From the NCBI GenBank assembly GCA_019914995.1, contig CM034145.1:4719262-4783261 (forward strand): DNA of 64,000 nt, given 5' to 3'. The notes beneath the pieces are model-generated. The model saw only the letters and a program-made list of their open reading frames with translations, was not told where the DNA came from and searched no databases. This document shows, in pieces, positions 46,184 to 58,514 of this stretch; positions within the stretch are counted from its first letter, which is position 1, and the number at the start of each line of letters is the position of its first letter. The position numbers and the translations under genes are program-made. This DNA comes from Acanthochlamys bracteata (Eukaryota; Streptophyta; Magnoliopsida; Pandanales; Velloziaceae).

Positions 46184-49100
46184 ATGGCCGACTCGGATTA
46201 CCATCAACAACAACAGCAGCAACAGCTTGATTCATCCAATTCAGGTACCAAGAAATTCAAAGTTCTTTGCAGTTTCGGTGGAAAAATTCTTCCAAGACCA
46301 GCAGACAACGTGCTCCGTTACGTCGGCGGCAACACTAGAATCATCACGCTCCGTAAAGATGTTGCCTTTAACGAATTCATGTCGAAGATGAAGGAAATAA
46401 TCGGCGGACCTGTTGTGTTCAAGTACCAGCTTCCCGATGAAGACCTCGATGCTTTGGTTTCTGTTTCGTGCCCAGAAGATCTTGATAACATGTTGGAAGA
46501 GTACGATAAGTTAGCTGATACTTCTACGGATGGTTCCGCAAAGCTTCGTGCTTTTCTTTTCCCTCCAGCGGATTCCGATTCTATTGATGATTCCGAAGAT
46601 TCAGTTAGTAGGTATATAGATGCGGTTAATTCTTCGTCTGCTGAGCTGTTGCCGTCCGCCGCGTTGCTTAGGAGGAAAGATAGCGGGGCTAGCGCGGGTT
46701 CATCGACACAGAATTCGGATTCAGTGATTGATGGTGTTCCGGAAGGTACGTCTCCTCGTGGCCCTGTGTTTATGAATACTACTGGAGATTCGGCGAATTC
46801 AAGTAGTTCTGGTGTAGCTCAATCGGTGCCGATGTTAGTGCCAATGCCGGCTTATATAGATTCGACCCAGGTTCAGTACTTTACTACTGCACAGCCATTG
46901 GGAGTGGCTGGAACGATGACAAACCCTGCGCCTGTTTACATGTCCGTAAATCCGTATATGGCTCCTGTTCATGTTACCGCCGCATCTCCTGTGGCTGGCC
47001 CAGTGCATGTCAATACTGCATTGCCTGCTGCGCCAACGCCTGTTACTACTGGAGTGAAGCCGGTTCAGATGGGTGTGGGAACTTTTGATGAGGAGAATCC
47101 CTTTGCAGCGACTAGGGTTATTACCCAGATCCCAGCTGAGCACAACTACAGGCCTGCTTATCAACCTTTATCACAACTGCCGCCTTTGCCACATTCGTAC
47201 ATAACACAGCCGCAGAACGTAGAGCAGCAGCAATATGAGTTTGTTCAGGTGCCATCACCACATGCAGCGCCCCAGCCGCCATTGAGAATTGAAGAGTGCC
47301 AGTTGTGTCAGAAAGCTCTTCCACATGCACATTCAGATATGATGGTCCAGGAGAATGGTAAAGGGTCATCTGGAAGTTCTGCAGAGAGAACTCCTGTCTT
47401 TTACAGTCTTCATTCTGAAGGTCAGAATCAGAGCAGGGCTGTGACAGGAGCGATACTAGATAGCATAGCAGATCCTAAAGTGGAAAATATGACAACTGTT
47501 AGTGAGTTGGCAAATTATGGGTTAGGGAAGCCACCAGACCTGCAGCAAACTGTTCCAAGGACTGAGAATTTGGATCTCACAGCGAGCTTGCATCCGCCAG
47601 CTCCAGCGGGCACCAGTGGAATGCTTAATGTTCCTAAAGTTGAAAATTTTGATCATGCAAAGGTTGTGCACCCATCAGCTCCTATGATGGGCCTCCCAGT
47701 AGAAGTGCAAATTCTTCCAAAAGTTGAGAATTATAATCATGTTAGAGGTGTGAATGCACCTGCTGGGTTGGCCTACCCAAGTGAGGTGCAAACTCATCCG
47801 AAAGGTGAGAATTACAGTCATGTGCTAGGTGTGAATCCGTCTGCAGCATCAGGTTTCCCCGGAGATATTTCAGCAATCTATGGGGTTCTCCCAGGGAATG
47901 CTCCACAATCTCATATTGATGACCCTTTGAGCCAGCAGCAGCTGCTACAGACAATGGGGCTGCCCCAGCATCATGTAAAGCCTGATGTTATTGCTAAGCC
48001 CCCATTGGCTGATATCAGCTCTGTAAGAATTACAAAACTAGAGCCTGCTTTCCAAGAACCAATTTTCCCACTCTCTTATAATAACGTGACGCCTATTGAT
48101 GCAATGATGGCTTCGTTGCAAGTTAATCCTGCGCCTTCAGGTCTTGAGCAAGTGAAGGTTGCTGTCCAACCTAATCTTGCTTTGCCTAAGGATTTTATAC
48201 CGGACAGATCTGCTTTGGTCATGGAGAATGGACACGCTGCTGGGCAACAAGTCATCGCGAATGCTATGTACTCTGGAAATTCCTTAATTCATCCTGGAGT
48301 TGCTTCAGATGTAAATCATGTAAGACCCCTTGATCAAGTTCAAACTGCTCTCTTGGATGCGAGTCGTTTTCAGAATCTCCAGCCTGTTGCAGCTGGTCAG
48401 GTCTCAAACACAATGGTGAATCAAGGCTTATACAACAATAATTTGGACACAACTCCTGAGCCACCAGTTCCCAACGAATGGCTACTGCCTGCATACTCTC
48501 GTGGCCTTGATCTTCCACGCAGTCATGATTCTGCAAGCAAGATACCCATGGATAACAAGAAAGCTGAGGCTTCTCCGCTTCATACCAATACTGCGCCCAA
48601 CCCCATAGCTCCCCCTGTGAGCAGCAGTTCCTCAGCCCAAAATCCAAATATCAATAGCCCTACTGGTAATGTGGAGTTTGTCCAAGAACAAAAATCATCA
48701 GATTCACTTTTCTCAATTTCAGATCCATGGAGCATTGTTGGAGGGGCAAATGTATTACCACCTAAACCTACTAGGGTAGCTAGTAGGGAGTCCCTTAGTT
48801 CAAAAGATTCCGGTTATGAAAACAATTTGGCAAACAGCAATGGAAATATTGTTTCGCTGTTAGAAGGAGGCGAGTTCCACCACCCTCAATTAACTCAGGG
48901 TAAGAACTTATTGAGCCAGTTCAACCTGCTATAGATTAGCTACTAATCTCGATGTTTTTTTGGAATCATCTCTACCTCATTTTGTTCTGCGCTAGTGATC
49001 AAATGTCTGTCTTCTTGGTTTCATGATCTCAGCTGAGGAGCTTGTTAAACATGATGTTGCTGAGGATGTGGCAGCTTCTGTTCTTCAGCCCGCTGCACCT

Positions 49101-52100
49101 CCTGTTCCTATCTTCTTTGCTCGTGAAAGAAAAGAAAAAGAAACTACACTACAAGCTAATAAAGAAAGAGAGATTAATGAAGAAAAGATCAATTCACAAA
49201 GTACTGCAGCAATAGTTGATCGCAAAGTTGAGGTGATGAATTCTTTTCTTTACCTTTCTCCTGCAACTTTAGGCAGTTAAGGTGCTGAATTTTGCTTTGA
49301 CTTCTACTTAGGACATCAAGAGTAGCCACTTGAATAAGGTCAATCTTGGTATGCCGAAAGAAGACATTGGACGTCTTCAGGTACAACATTGCGCTGTTTT
49401 TTTTATCCCTTGTCAGACAATTCTCCCATGTCATGCATCATGTTAATCTATTTATGTTTCTCGTTTCCCCTTGTAGATTATAAAGAATAGTGATCTCGAG
49501 GAGTTACGTGAATTGGGTTCTGGAACTTTTGGGACAGTGTACCATGGGAAGTGGAGGGGCTCTGATGTTGCTATAAAAAGAATCAATGACAGATGCTTTG
49601 CAGGGAAGCCGTCAGAACAAGAACGAATGGTTTGTTTTCTTAATACTGTTTTTCATCCTTTTGCTTTATTCTAATAAAACAAGAATGAGTGTTTTATTCT
49701 GTTTTCTAATAAGCTTCCATACACATTTTCAGAGGAATGATTTCTGGAACGAGGCATGTAAACTTGCTGATTTGCATCATCCTAATGTTGTGGCATTTTA
49801 CGGTGTTGTCTTAGATGGACCTGGGGGATCTGTTGCTACTGTCACTGAGTATATGGTGAATGGCTCCTTGAGGAGTGGTCTTCAGAGGAATGAAAAGTAG
49901 GCCTTTTGCAATTAAACCATTCTCATACATTAAACTATATTATGACATTAGTCCTTGGAATTTATATGTGCCTTGACAGTTTTATTTGTTATATATGAAT
50001 CAACAGGACTCTTGACAAGCGCAAACGTCTCATAATAGCGATGGATGCTGCATTTGGAATGGAGTATTTGCATGGGAAGAACATTGTACACTTCGATTTG
50101 AAAAGTGATAATCTACTTGTCAATTTGAGAGATCCTCACCGACCAATATGCAAGGTGCATTTCACTGATTGCAAATTGACAAGCCATATTACATTACAGT
50201 TGATTTTATATTCAGGATCTATATGACATCTCTTTGAACAATATCATGTGTGAGCATTTGTGGTAACAAGTACAATACTCCTTTTATTTCTGTAGTATTT
50301 GTTTGAGAGAGGCTTATAATTCTTTTGACTTCCAATGGTGCTGCTTATATATCTTTTCTAGATGGCAGTAGCTAATGGTTCCTTATTTTCTGTCTAAATG
50401 AGTATGATTACAGCCGTAATAACATGTCCTTTTTATTTGCAAATCTGCAACTGCATTATCAATTTATTATAGTTACCTTTTAGAGAAACATACCTCTTTC
50501 CTATAGACTGCACTATCCTGTCAATTTTCATTGGTTTATCTTTGTATTGACTCAGATTATCTTGTGGGTTTTTCCTTTTTTGATTTCACCCAATGTTTAA
50601 CATGTCAGTTATGCAATTGCTTATGAAAAACACATAACTCCTTGTTTTAGTCTGAATTAGACAGTAAGCTTGTAATTCAAAAGTTTCTCTTTGCATTTTC
50701 TTTGACAAAATGAATTTGTGATTGCTTTGTTCAAAACTTCTTGTTGTATCTTGACTGTATAAGAATCTGGTAATCCCCAGCAGGTTCATGTTGATTGAAT
50801 GCGGACAACCAATTAGGTAGATTTGTTTAGACTGCATGCCTGAATGTCAATTGCATTCTTACTTTGAACTGCATGTTATCGTATCCATTTTATAATTTCT
50901 AGTTGCTTCCAGTGTGCTGATTATGGTTGGGAAAGCTGCCATCACAGAATACTGATTTAGACCAAATTTGTCCATGTAGTTAGGGTTTGCCAATTTGTAT
51001 TAGCTTTAATATCTGATTTATAAACTCTATTTAGCTTTTAACCAATGCAATGCATTCAGGTAAGGCAGGATGGGATAGGATCGCCTGATATTGGGCTCAG
51101 CTAGACACATAATGTAGTTAGTTATGGACAAAATATGGTGATACAAGATCATGTCTATCAGGATATATTGATGCTTTGAAATCTTATTATATGGGATATT
51201 GAAACTTGATGTGTCAGTCAAACCCAACTTCTTGTTATACATCAGAGAGAAAAGTAGATGAAAACTCAAAAGCTTGTTCTAAAATAAAAAATTATTTAAA
51301 CCTTTTTGTTTTTGTTCTTTTCTAAATCAGAACTTATAATTTACTTTTCGTATTGACATTATGCTTGTCCAATCTGCTGATAATAGGCTGCCTGTGCGGC
51401 AAATCCATTCTGCAATTTGTGTCGGTCAAACCCAACGTTGATTTCAATACTTCATCACAAGCTAATCCCAAGCAAACTTGATGTACTCTCATGCTGTTAC
51501 TAAGAAATGAAAGTCAAGTATTTTTACATTACCTCGCATCATTTTATTTGCAGTTTTCACCTGGAAAACCTTACTAGTTTATTGTTCTATGCCTTAATGA
51601 TGAATGATTTTTCCTCTTTTTCAGAAGTTTGAGTCAATTGGTATATATAACTTTTTGAAGCATATATGCTGCCTGAATAAGCCATTTTAGTCTCTTCTTC
51701 CTAAATTTTTTTTCAACTATGAAGGAACTGGAGATTCGTCATAAGATTGCAACTATATACTTGAGTGCGATACTTGTTCTTCATTCAATAAGTTTAACTT
51801 TGTATGCTTTCTCTATGTGCTGCATGGATTTATTTGGCGAGTGGTCTTATATGAATCTTCTATTTTCAGGTTGGTGATTTGGGCTTGTCTAAAGTGAAAT
51901 GCCAGACCTTGATTTCAGGTGGTGTTCGAGGTACTCTTCCTTGGATGGCGCCAGAGCTTCTGAATGGCAGCAGCAGTCTTGTCTCTGAGAAGGTTCTCTT
52001 ACCTTCTTATGCAATGTTTTGATCCCATATTGATATTTGTCTTGTGCCTTACCTGCCCCCTTTGATTTCAGGTTGATGTCTTCTCATTTGGCATAGTGAT

Positions 52101-52447
52101 GTGGGAACTCCTTACGGGTGATGAACCATATGCAGACTTGCACTATGGAGCCATCATAGGTACATTATGTTTCCTTGGTATCTACAGTTTATTTTCTGTA
52201 AGCACACTAAAAATGCATACTTCTGGTAATTCCAGGTGGTATTGTGAGCAATACGCTCCGTCCCCCAGTCCCTGAAAATTGTGATCCAGAATGGCGGGCA
52301 TTAATGGAACAATGTTGGTCTTCTGAACCCTCTGAAAGACCAAGCTTCACAGAGATTGCGAACAGATTGCGTTCAATGGCCGCTTCTCTACTTCAAAAGA
52401 ACTCTGCAAACAACCATGGAGCTCATCAACATGCAGAGTCGAAATAA
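46184..52447 (+). CDS. PB1-domain Raf-like MAPKKK (plant group B)
   Basis: A 1290-residue kinase from nine exons: 46184-48899, 49033-49232, 49312-49380, 49477-49629, 49733-49896, 50007-50154, 51870-51992, 52072-52159, 52236-52447; all phases join. The N-terminal PB1 domain (~20-115) opens with [17 protein letters not shown] and contains [21 protein letters not shown] long disordered, Q/P/S-rich middle follows. The C-terminal kinase (~1000-1270) has [52 protein letters not shown] and a final [15 protein letters not shown] instead of HRD and DLG instead of DFG are, as I recall, normal for this Raf-like branch, so the kinase is probably active. Related kinases phosphorylate SnRK2s in osmotic/ABA signalling (family knowledge). 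The frame is open upstream to 46055, but the first ATG is 46184. Intron 6 is 1.7 kb. Confidence 0.94.
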
Positions 52448-54049
52448 TTTGACATACAATCATGCTTGTCTATTCTTGAGTTCCTGTGTGTTATATCTTT
52501 CTTGAGCACGTCAGACCTGTGAGGCTCGAATGCCTACCCTTCTATAGAGTTTGATAGGAAACTGGTGGGGTTACTTTGTGAATACAAATGTAGGATGTGA
52601 TCATGCCCACCAAAACTTACACGTTTGTGAATCCATGGAGTTAGAATTTTGAGGTTAATTAAAAAGATGAATCTATTTCATTGTTTTGTATGTGTTGGCT
52701 ACTGTACATATGAGAAATATTATTTACATTGTTTTTTCTGTACTTCTGGTTTCTGTTTATGTTGAGTGAGATCTTTTGTTATATTCAAGAGAATTTTCAT
52801 CATTGGCGAAGGTTTTATAAAAATGTAACTAGAACAAAATCTTTGTTTCAAGAGATAAGAATCAAATAACTTGTCATGAATATCAAAATGAAACATGCTC
52901 TGATTCTTCATCCTTATCCACCGCGGAGATGTTTAGAAGTGTGTATAAAAAAAATAAATAATTTACAAATAAATATATTTTTTATTTTTCTAAAATATAA
53001 TTCTTTTATTAAAAAAATAAAATAAATAAAATTTAGTTAAAAACATAAAAGCAAAGCTAAACATTACACCAAATTCAAAGCGTAGCTCCACGGATCGTAG
53101 CCACAATAGGCTCATCCTTTGTGATTTGAGCTTTGTAGATCAATACGCTCCACTTACTTCCTACAATTCGAGCAGAATCTCCTTGAAACATATTTGTAGT
53201 TGAGAAGAAACTAATAAAATTGTGGTTGAATATTATTGGTGATGATAAAGTTTTACATCATATGTTAGATAGTATACAATAATAAGTTACAGATACAGGA
53301 TTATGGCAGATTTTTATATACACATAGTATAGTACTTCAATTGTCATTATGAAAATGTGTAGAGTCCATAGTTTCAATGCTTATATCAAAAAACAATCTC
53401 ATCTCCCTATGGTAGTAGGCATAATACTGGACTCCATTTATATACAAAACATGTAATAACTAGTTATTTCTTATTTTGCAACGAGATCAAGAAATCACTA
53501 AGAAACAAATAAAATCATATATTAGACTATCTATTAATGGCTAGATCACCTAATTTGCATCCAAACATTCGACACTCCAAAGTAGATACAAATGTATAAA
53601 AAATAAGCGAGTAATAATATATTAAAAATATTTATAATTCTAAGTAAAATATTATAATGTATTGATCGAGTTCTAAAAATAAGCTGACTTATAATATTAA
53701 CTAAATGAGAAATATCGATCCTAATTAAACAGAAATATACAAGTTGACCAACTAATAGAATCTATTAGAGGTTCACTATATATGAGACGATACTTTATAT
53801 GAAGTTCTAGTGAAGCGTCAACTATCTAATTATATGATATCTATATACATAATAATATCATAAGTATATTTCTGTTGAAAAATAAAAATTTCTCTTTTAT
53901 CTTTCCCAATCTCCTATTAGAAAAAAATAGCAAATACAATTGAAGTTCTTCACTTGAAATTGTTAATGATGGTGCCTCGCTATAATTCCTGTCAAATTAT
54001 TTTCTATCATATTATATTATCTACATATAGTAATAGGACTATATATTTT

Positions 54050-54275
54050 TTGCGGCGTTTGGTAGTGCATACCAAAAATAGCTTTTTAATTTTTCTCCAT
54101 TTTACGTTTTTCAATATATATTTTATAAGTATTTAGAAAATTTATTTAAAAATTTAGATAGTGTAGAAAAATTTTACGTAATAAGATCTTTTTATTGCAT
54201 ATTTTCAAAAAGAACAAAAATACCTCCGATCTCAGAAAAGTTCTATTTCATAAGCAATCCCAAACGCACCATTTA
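54050..54275. mobile_element. AT-rich MITE-like copy H, best-preserved ends
   Basis: Begins GCGGCGTTTGGTAGTGCAT and ends ATAAGCAATCCCAAACGCACC, so the outer GGCGTTTGG/CCAAACGC ends are inverted repeats. The interior matches copy A closely (ATTTAAAAATTTAGATAGTG, GATCTTTTTATTGCATATTT). This copy is the best starting point for a family consensus. Confidence 0.6.
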
Positions 54276-55034
54276 TATGTATCACAAAAATAAAGAATAG
54301 TTATGAGAATTATGTTGAAATTTTGCATTAGTAATGGCTTACTGAAGACGCTCAAGTCGAGATCGAAATATTTGTTTGACCTCATAAATAGCATCACGAA
54401 TACAATATATTTGGTTTGACAGAATAGAAACTTGGCAAGTGACTGCATGTAAACAATTTCAGATATAGTACCATAAAAAAAGTATTTTTTACGTCCATCT
54501 CATAGAGTTGCCATCAACATATAATAACAATAGTTAGTAATATAGGAATTATGATTATCTGAATTACATAAGCAGATCTTTTTTCATAATCACTCTCATA
54601 AGTCAAAGTAAAACCTTGAAAAACAAGATGAGATGAGACGAGCCGAGCAGAACCTTCTGTAGTTAACAGGTTGAACTCTCTCTTATAGTATAATTATATC
54701 TTAAGTGTATATTAGTTAAAATGGGAAGAACATCTCTGCCATAATCTCCTAACACTAAAACTATTGAATTACTTCTTAATAAGAATTACGCTCATGGTTA
54801 ATACGGATAGCAGTAAGAATGAATGAAATTATGAACAATACAAATTTAGGTGGTAAAATCAAACTTATGCAACAAACATGAACAACCTGATGTAAAGTGA
54901 TCAGGAGGAAGAGATAGATTTTTAGAGGTACCGAGTAGATGGTGGTGGATGTGAGTATGGTAAAGAAGATGATGGACGAAAGTAGGTGAAGCTGATGAAA
55001 TTGGAACAGGAAAAGAATGTGGAGGATCCTCATA

Positions 55035-55383
55035 AACTAGCATTAATAAAAACAATAAATGTCTGAATAGGAGAGCTATAAGTACGTTTATCTAGTAGTT
55101 TAAGAAATAAACATATGGAGCTGAGATGGAAAAATAAGAAGAGTGCTAAGAAAGAGTAACATGACAAGAGATACAAAGATAACACATCAAGAGATCATAA
55201 CAGCAAGTGAGTAGGATCAATAAAAGCAATAGATGTCTAAACAGATGATTTATAAGTACGTTTATTTAGTAGTGTTAAGAAATGAACATCTGGAGGTGAA
55301 ATGGAAAACTAAAGAGAGTGCTAAACAAGATTGATATAACAAAAGATGTAAAGATAACACATCAAGGGATCACAACAGCGACA
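55035..55383. repeat. 174-bp imperfect tandem duplication
   Basis: Two adjacent units with the same order of blocks: ATAAGTACGTTTAT (55079 and 55253), GAGTGCTAA, and GATAACACATCAAG (55178 and 55353). They differ by scattered substitutions and small indels. No coding capacity seen. Confidence 0.7.
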
Positions 55384-55900
55384 TCTCTTTCGCTCAAAAC
55401 TAATACCGAATAAGGTTGAGACGATGATCTTTTCTAGTAGAATTCTAATATAGATATAATAGTAAAGTAGACCCTAATACTCACCCCCAAAACTCACGAT
55501 GGGTCAAATAATATAAGCCAAAAAATATGAGTTTGGCTAAAAATGTTTGAATTTTTGGCGTGAGATATGTAACTTTTTATGTAAATGCATCCCTCGCCGA
55601 GCACCACATCTTATAAAAGGGCAAGTGAACTAACAAGTTAAGGCATCCATCATCCTCCTCCAATTTCTCTTCTTTCTCTATGCATTCTTTCTTCATGAAA
55701 CATAGACATCCATAGCTACACAAGCACGTTGGCGCGCTACTAACAAACACATTGGTTCACTAATTACTAGTTATATGGTGGCAGGTCTGACACCTGGTGG
55801 TTGCAAACTTTTTCTAAGAGGTTTTTGATAGATTTAGGGCACAGAATGGAAGGAACTAAAGGATTTCTATGTATATGATTAGAAGAGAAGAAGAAGGAAC

Positions 55901-56230
55901 ATGCTGAGAAAAGCTGATAAAACTCTTTTTTCATGCGTCCAAACCGGTTTAAAGAACGTTGGCATCTTGTTTGGAATATTTTTTGTTTCCACTTGGAGAA
56001 GGTTTTTATTTGGTTTGGTAGTTAAGCTCAGGCTGCTCATATGTGGCTACGGTATACATCTTTTACTTATTTGTGCCAATCTCTTTCATCAAATTTGGTT
56101 CTTATTCTATGCTCTTCTGATTATATCAGAAAAAGAAACTGAAACTCACTTTATAGTTAGTAGAATGAATGAGGTTTTTTTATTTAGATCTATCTTGAAG
56201 AGATGTCATATTCATAAAAACTATAAATAA
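55901..56230 (+). CDS. Unidentified 109-residue hydrophobic ORF
   Basis: Not recognised. The frame starts MLRKADKTLF and contains two or three hydrophobic segments (IFFVSTW, GYGIHLLLICANLF, FLFYALLI) with a basic tail. A TATA-like TTATAAAAGGG at about 55610 and a CT-rich leader-like stretch (55650-55690) lie upstream, but several short ATG frames intervene. It could be a small lineage-specific gene, a piece of a retroelement, or chance. Confidence 0.2.
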   Translation: MLRKADKTLFSCVQTGLKNVGILFGIFFVSTWRRFLFGLVVKLRLLICGYGIHLLLICANLFHQIWFLFYALLIISEKETETHFIVSRMNEVFLFRSILKRCHIHKNYK

Positions 56231-57677
56231 TTTTGATTAAATCAAAATTAATATGATTGTATATGATTGATTGTAAGGACGTTTGGGGAGTGTTTATAAA
56301 AAAAAAACTTTTATAAAACAAAAATATTTTCTTTATATTTCAAAGTAATTTTTAATTGTTTTATTTTAAAATAATAAAATAAATTAATAAAAATTTTTCT
56401 GTACTTTTAAATTATAAATAATTATAAAAAATATGAAATAAAAATTAGAATGAAATGGAATAGAAAAATAAAACCAAATATGTCATGTAAAACTAGATAA
56501 TGTTGAGAGTAGAGATCCGTACAATTACACTCTCTCGCATATAACCATTTTGATCTTAAATATATGAAAGGTATTACTAGCAGCGATGAGTATTTTTTAT
56601 CTTTTTTTGAAGTATTATTTAGGTTTTGAGTTGATCGTCTCATATATGTCCCATACAGTATGTTATTGATATATGATGTATTTTATATTAGGTGTTACTT
56701 TATCGAGAATTTGTCTTGCGATACATTTTTAAATAATTTTTTTGTAATGTTCAACCTGAATCTACTTTTAAAGTGCACAGAATCAACTTTAGGGTACCCT
56801 ACATAACTTACTGCTTGTTCTTCATGGTATTTACTTGACATGAAAATGTGAACCACGAAATAAGAACGTCATCAATACATGCAATCTGTAGAAGAATCAG
56901 AACTTAGCACACCATCAACAGAACAGAAAGAGTAAACAGAGAGCAAATTTTGTATTGGAAGTGTGCAGCAAGAGTACTGCAATCTTTCTTTCTTTTCAAA
57001 AGGCAACTATAAACAAATGATTCCCTTTTAAAATTTGCATTGATTAAAAACTCATTTTATTCTGCCAATGATTCGCTTTTAAATTTACTTTCGAATGTAA
57101 TCAAATATTACAAGTTACTTTCAGATTCACTTTCAAATTACAATCAAATATAAAATTTTCACTCATTTCTCAAACTCAATCTTCAAAAATTCACATTTTA
57201 AAAATGCATTTATTAAAAACTCACTTCTCTGTGTTTGATAGAAGCTGTTAATGAAGTGATATGCAACAAAATGTGAGATGAACTGATTTGATGATATAAG
57301 TTAAGATCTTGTAAAGCCAAACTAAAATAATCATGATGAAAAGTTTATACATAGAGATCAAAAGCTGGAAGTAGAAGAACTTTTGTTAGCTATGTGCGAT
57401 AGCATAATTAAGGAATGTTTAGCACTGCTTATGGCATTATGTTTTATTTTCAAAAGCTTTTCACATATTTTAATAAATTTCAATAATAGTTTATAATTTT
57501 TTATAAAAACTTTTTAAACACAGATAAATTATATGCCGTACAATATATTTATATATATATTTTTTATTATTTTTTAGATAAAAAATCAAGTTGTTTCTCA
57601 AAAAGTTTCTCAAATATACTTTATACCGGAGAAACTTTTTTATCGTAAGCACTCCTAGACGTCCATAAAGACTGATG

Positions 57678-57905
57678 TGTTTGGTTTAGCTTATTAAAAA
57701 AATAATCTTTTTAATTTTTAATTTTATATTTTTTAATACATATATTATAAGTATTTAAAAATTTTAAAAATATAAAAAAATTTTATGTAGTAAAATCTTT
57801 TTATTACATATTTTTATTAATTTTTTAAAAATAAAAAAAATAAAACTCATTTTAAAAAAATAATAAAAATATTTTTTATTTTAAAAAATCTCTATTTCAA
57901 AAACG
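57678..57905. mobile_element. AT-rich MITE-like copy K
   Basis: Starts GTGTTTGGTTTAGCTTATT, shares TTTAATTTTTAATTTTATAT, AAATTTTATGTAGTAAAATC and TTTATTACATATTTTTATTA, and ends AATCTCTATTTCAAAAACGC. Confidence 0.55.
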
Positions 57906-58514
57906 CAACAAACGGCTCTGAAACCCAAAAGCTGGTAGATTCTTCAATATTGCTTTTAGAATTTACCTTCAGCCTTTTAGCAGCTGACAAGAGTTTTCGC
58001 AAGAAGAAAACTTTTTCAAACAACTTAAAAGACAGGGTAAAACACAAACAACTTATTATCAGAAGTAAGAATATTGGTAAGTAAGTCTATCTTCTATAGT
58101 TAATTTGCATGCAAATTTGGTACAAATCTTGGTAAAACATTGTATTGCTTTTCATTGAAATAGTTATCTCTAAACAAGTTTCTACATTGTGCATTTGAAT
58201 CTTTTCTCCGTGAATTTCACATGTACCTTCATCTTTCTAAACAGAGTGTTCGCATCTGTTTCACTAATTCCATTAACACAAGTACTAAATATTATACCTT
58301 ACTAATTTCTGAAACTAAATCACAGTTAACGCCAAGCAATTTCTTCACCTGTCAATCATTAGTCAACCAAAATGTCTACTGTTCCTCAAGCTCTTGATCA
58401 GTAGGATCAGCCTGACCTGTTTAATTGCTGTATTCCACAAACTAATCTAGATCAAGAGACATGTTTTGCAAAATGGAGTAATGATAAGAAGTTCATAAGA
58501 TATATTAGTTCTAG

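Larger units (their letters stand above)
52448..58514. other. 6-kb intergenic region between kinase and KNOX genes
   Basis: Kinase 3' UTR to about 52750. The rest is AT-rich, with MITE-like copies (about 54050-54275, 57678-57905, a weaker one at 57415-57665 and a possible one at 56285-56460), a 174-bp tandem duplication (about 55035-55383), and a lone 109-codon frame (55901-56230) downstream of a TATA-like box. 57000-57240 has a pair of TTAAAACTCA-type repeats. About 57950-58514 is the KNOX 3' side. No multi-exon gene is recognised. Confidence 0.5.

Noticed and set aside
48264..48647. 127-codon minus-strand frame inside the kinase exon 1
   Set aside because: Antisense shadow within a long GC-richer coding exon; no independent signals.
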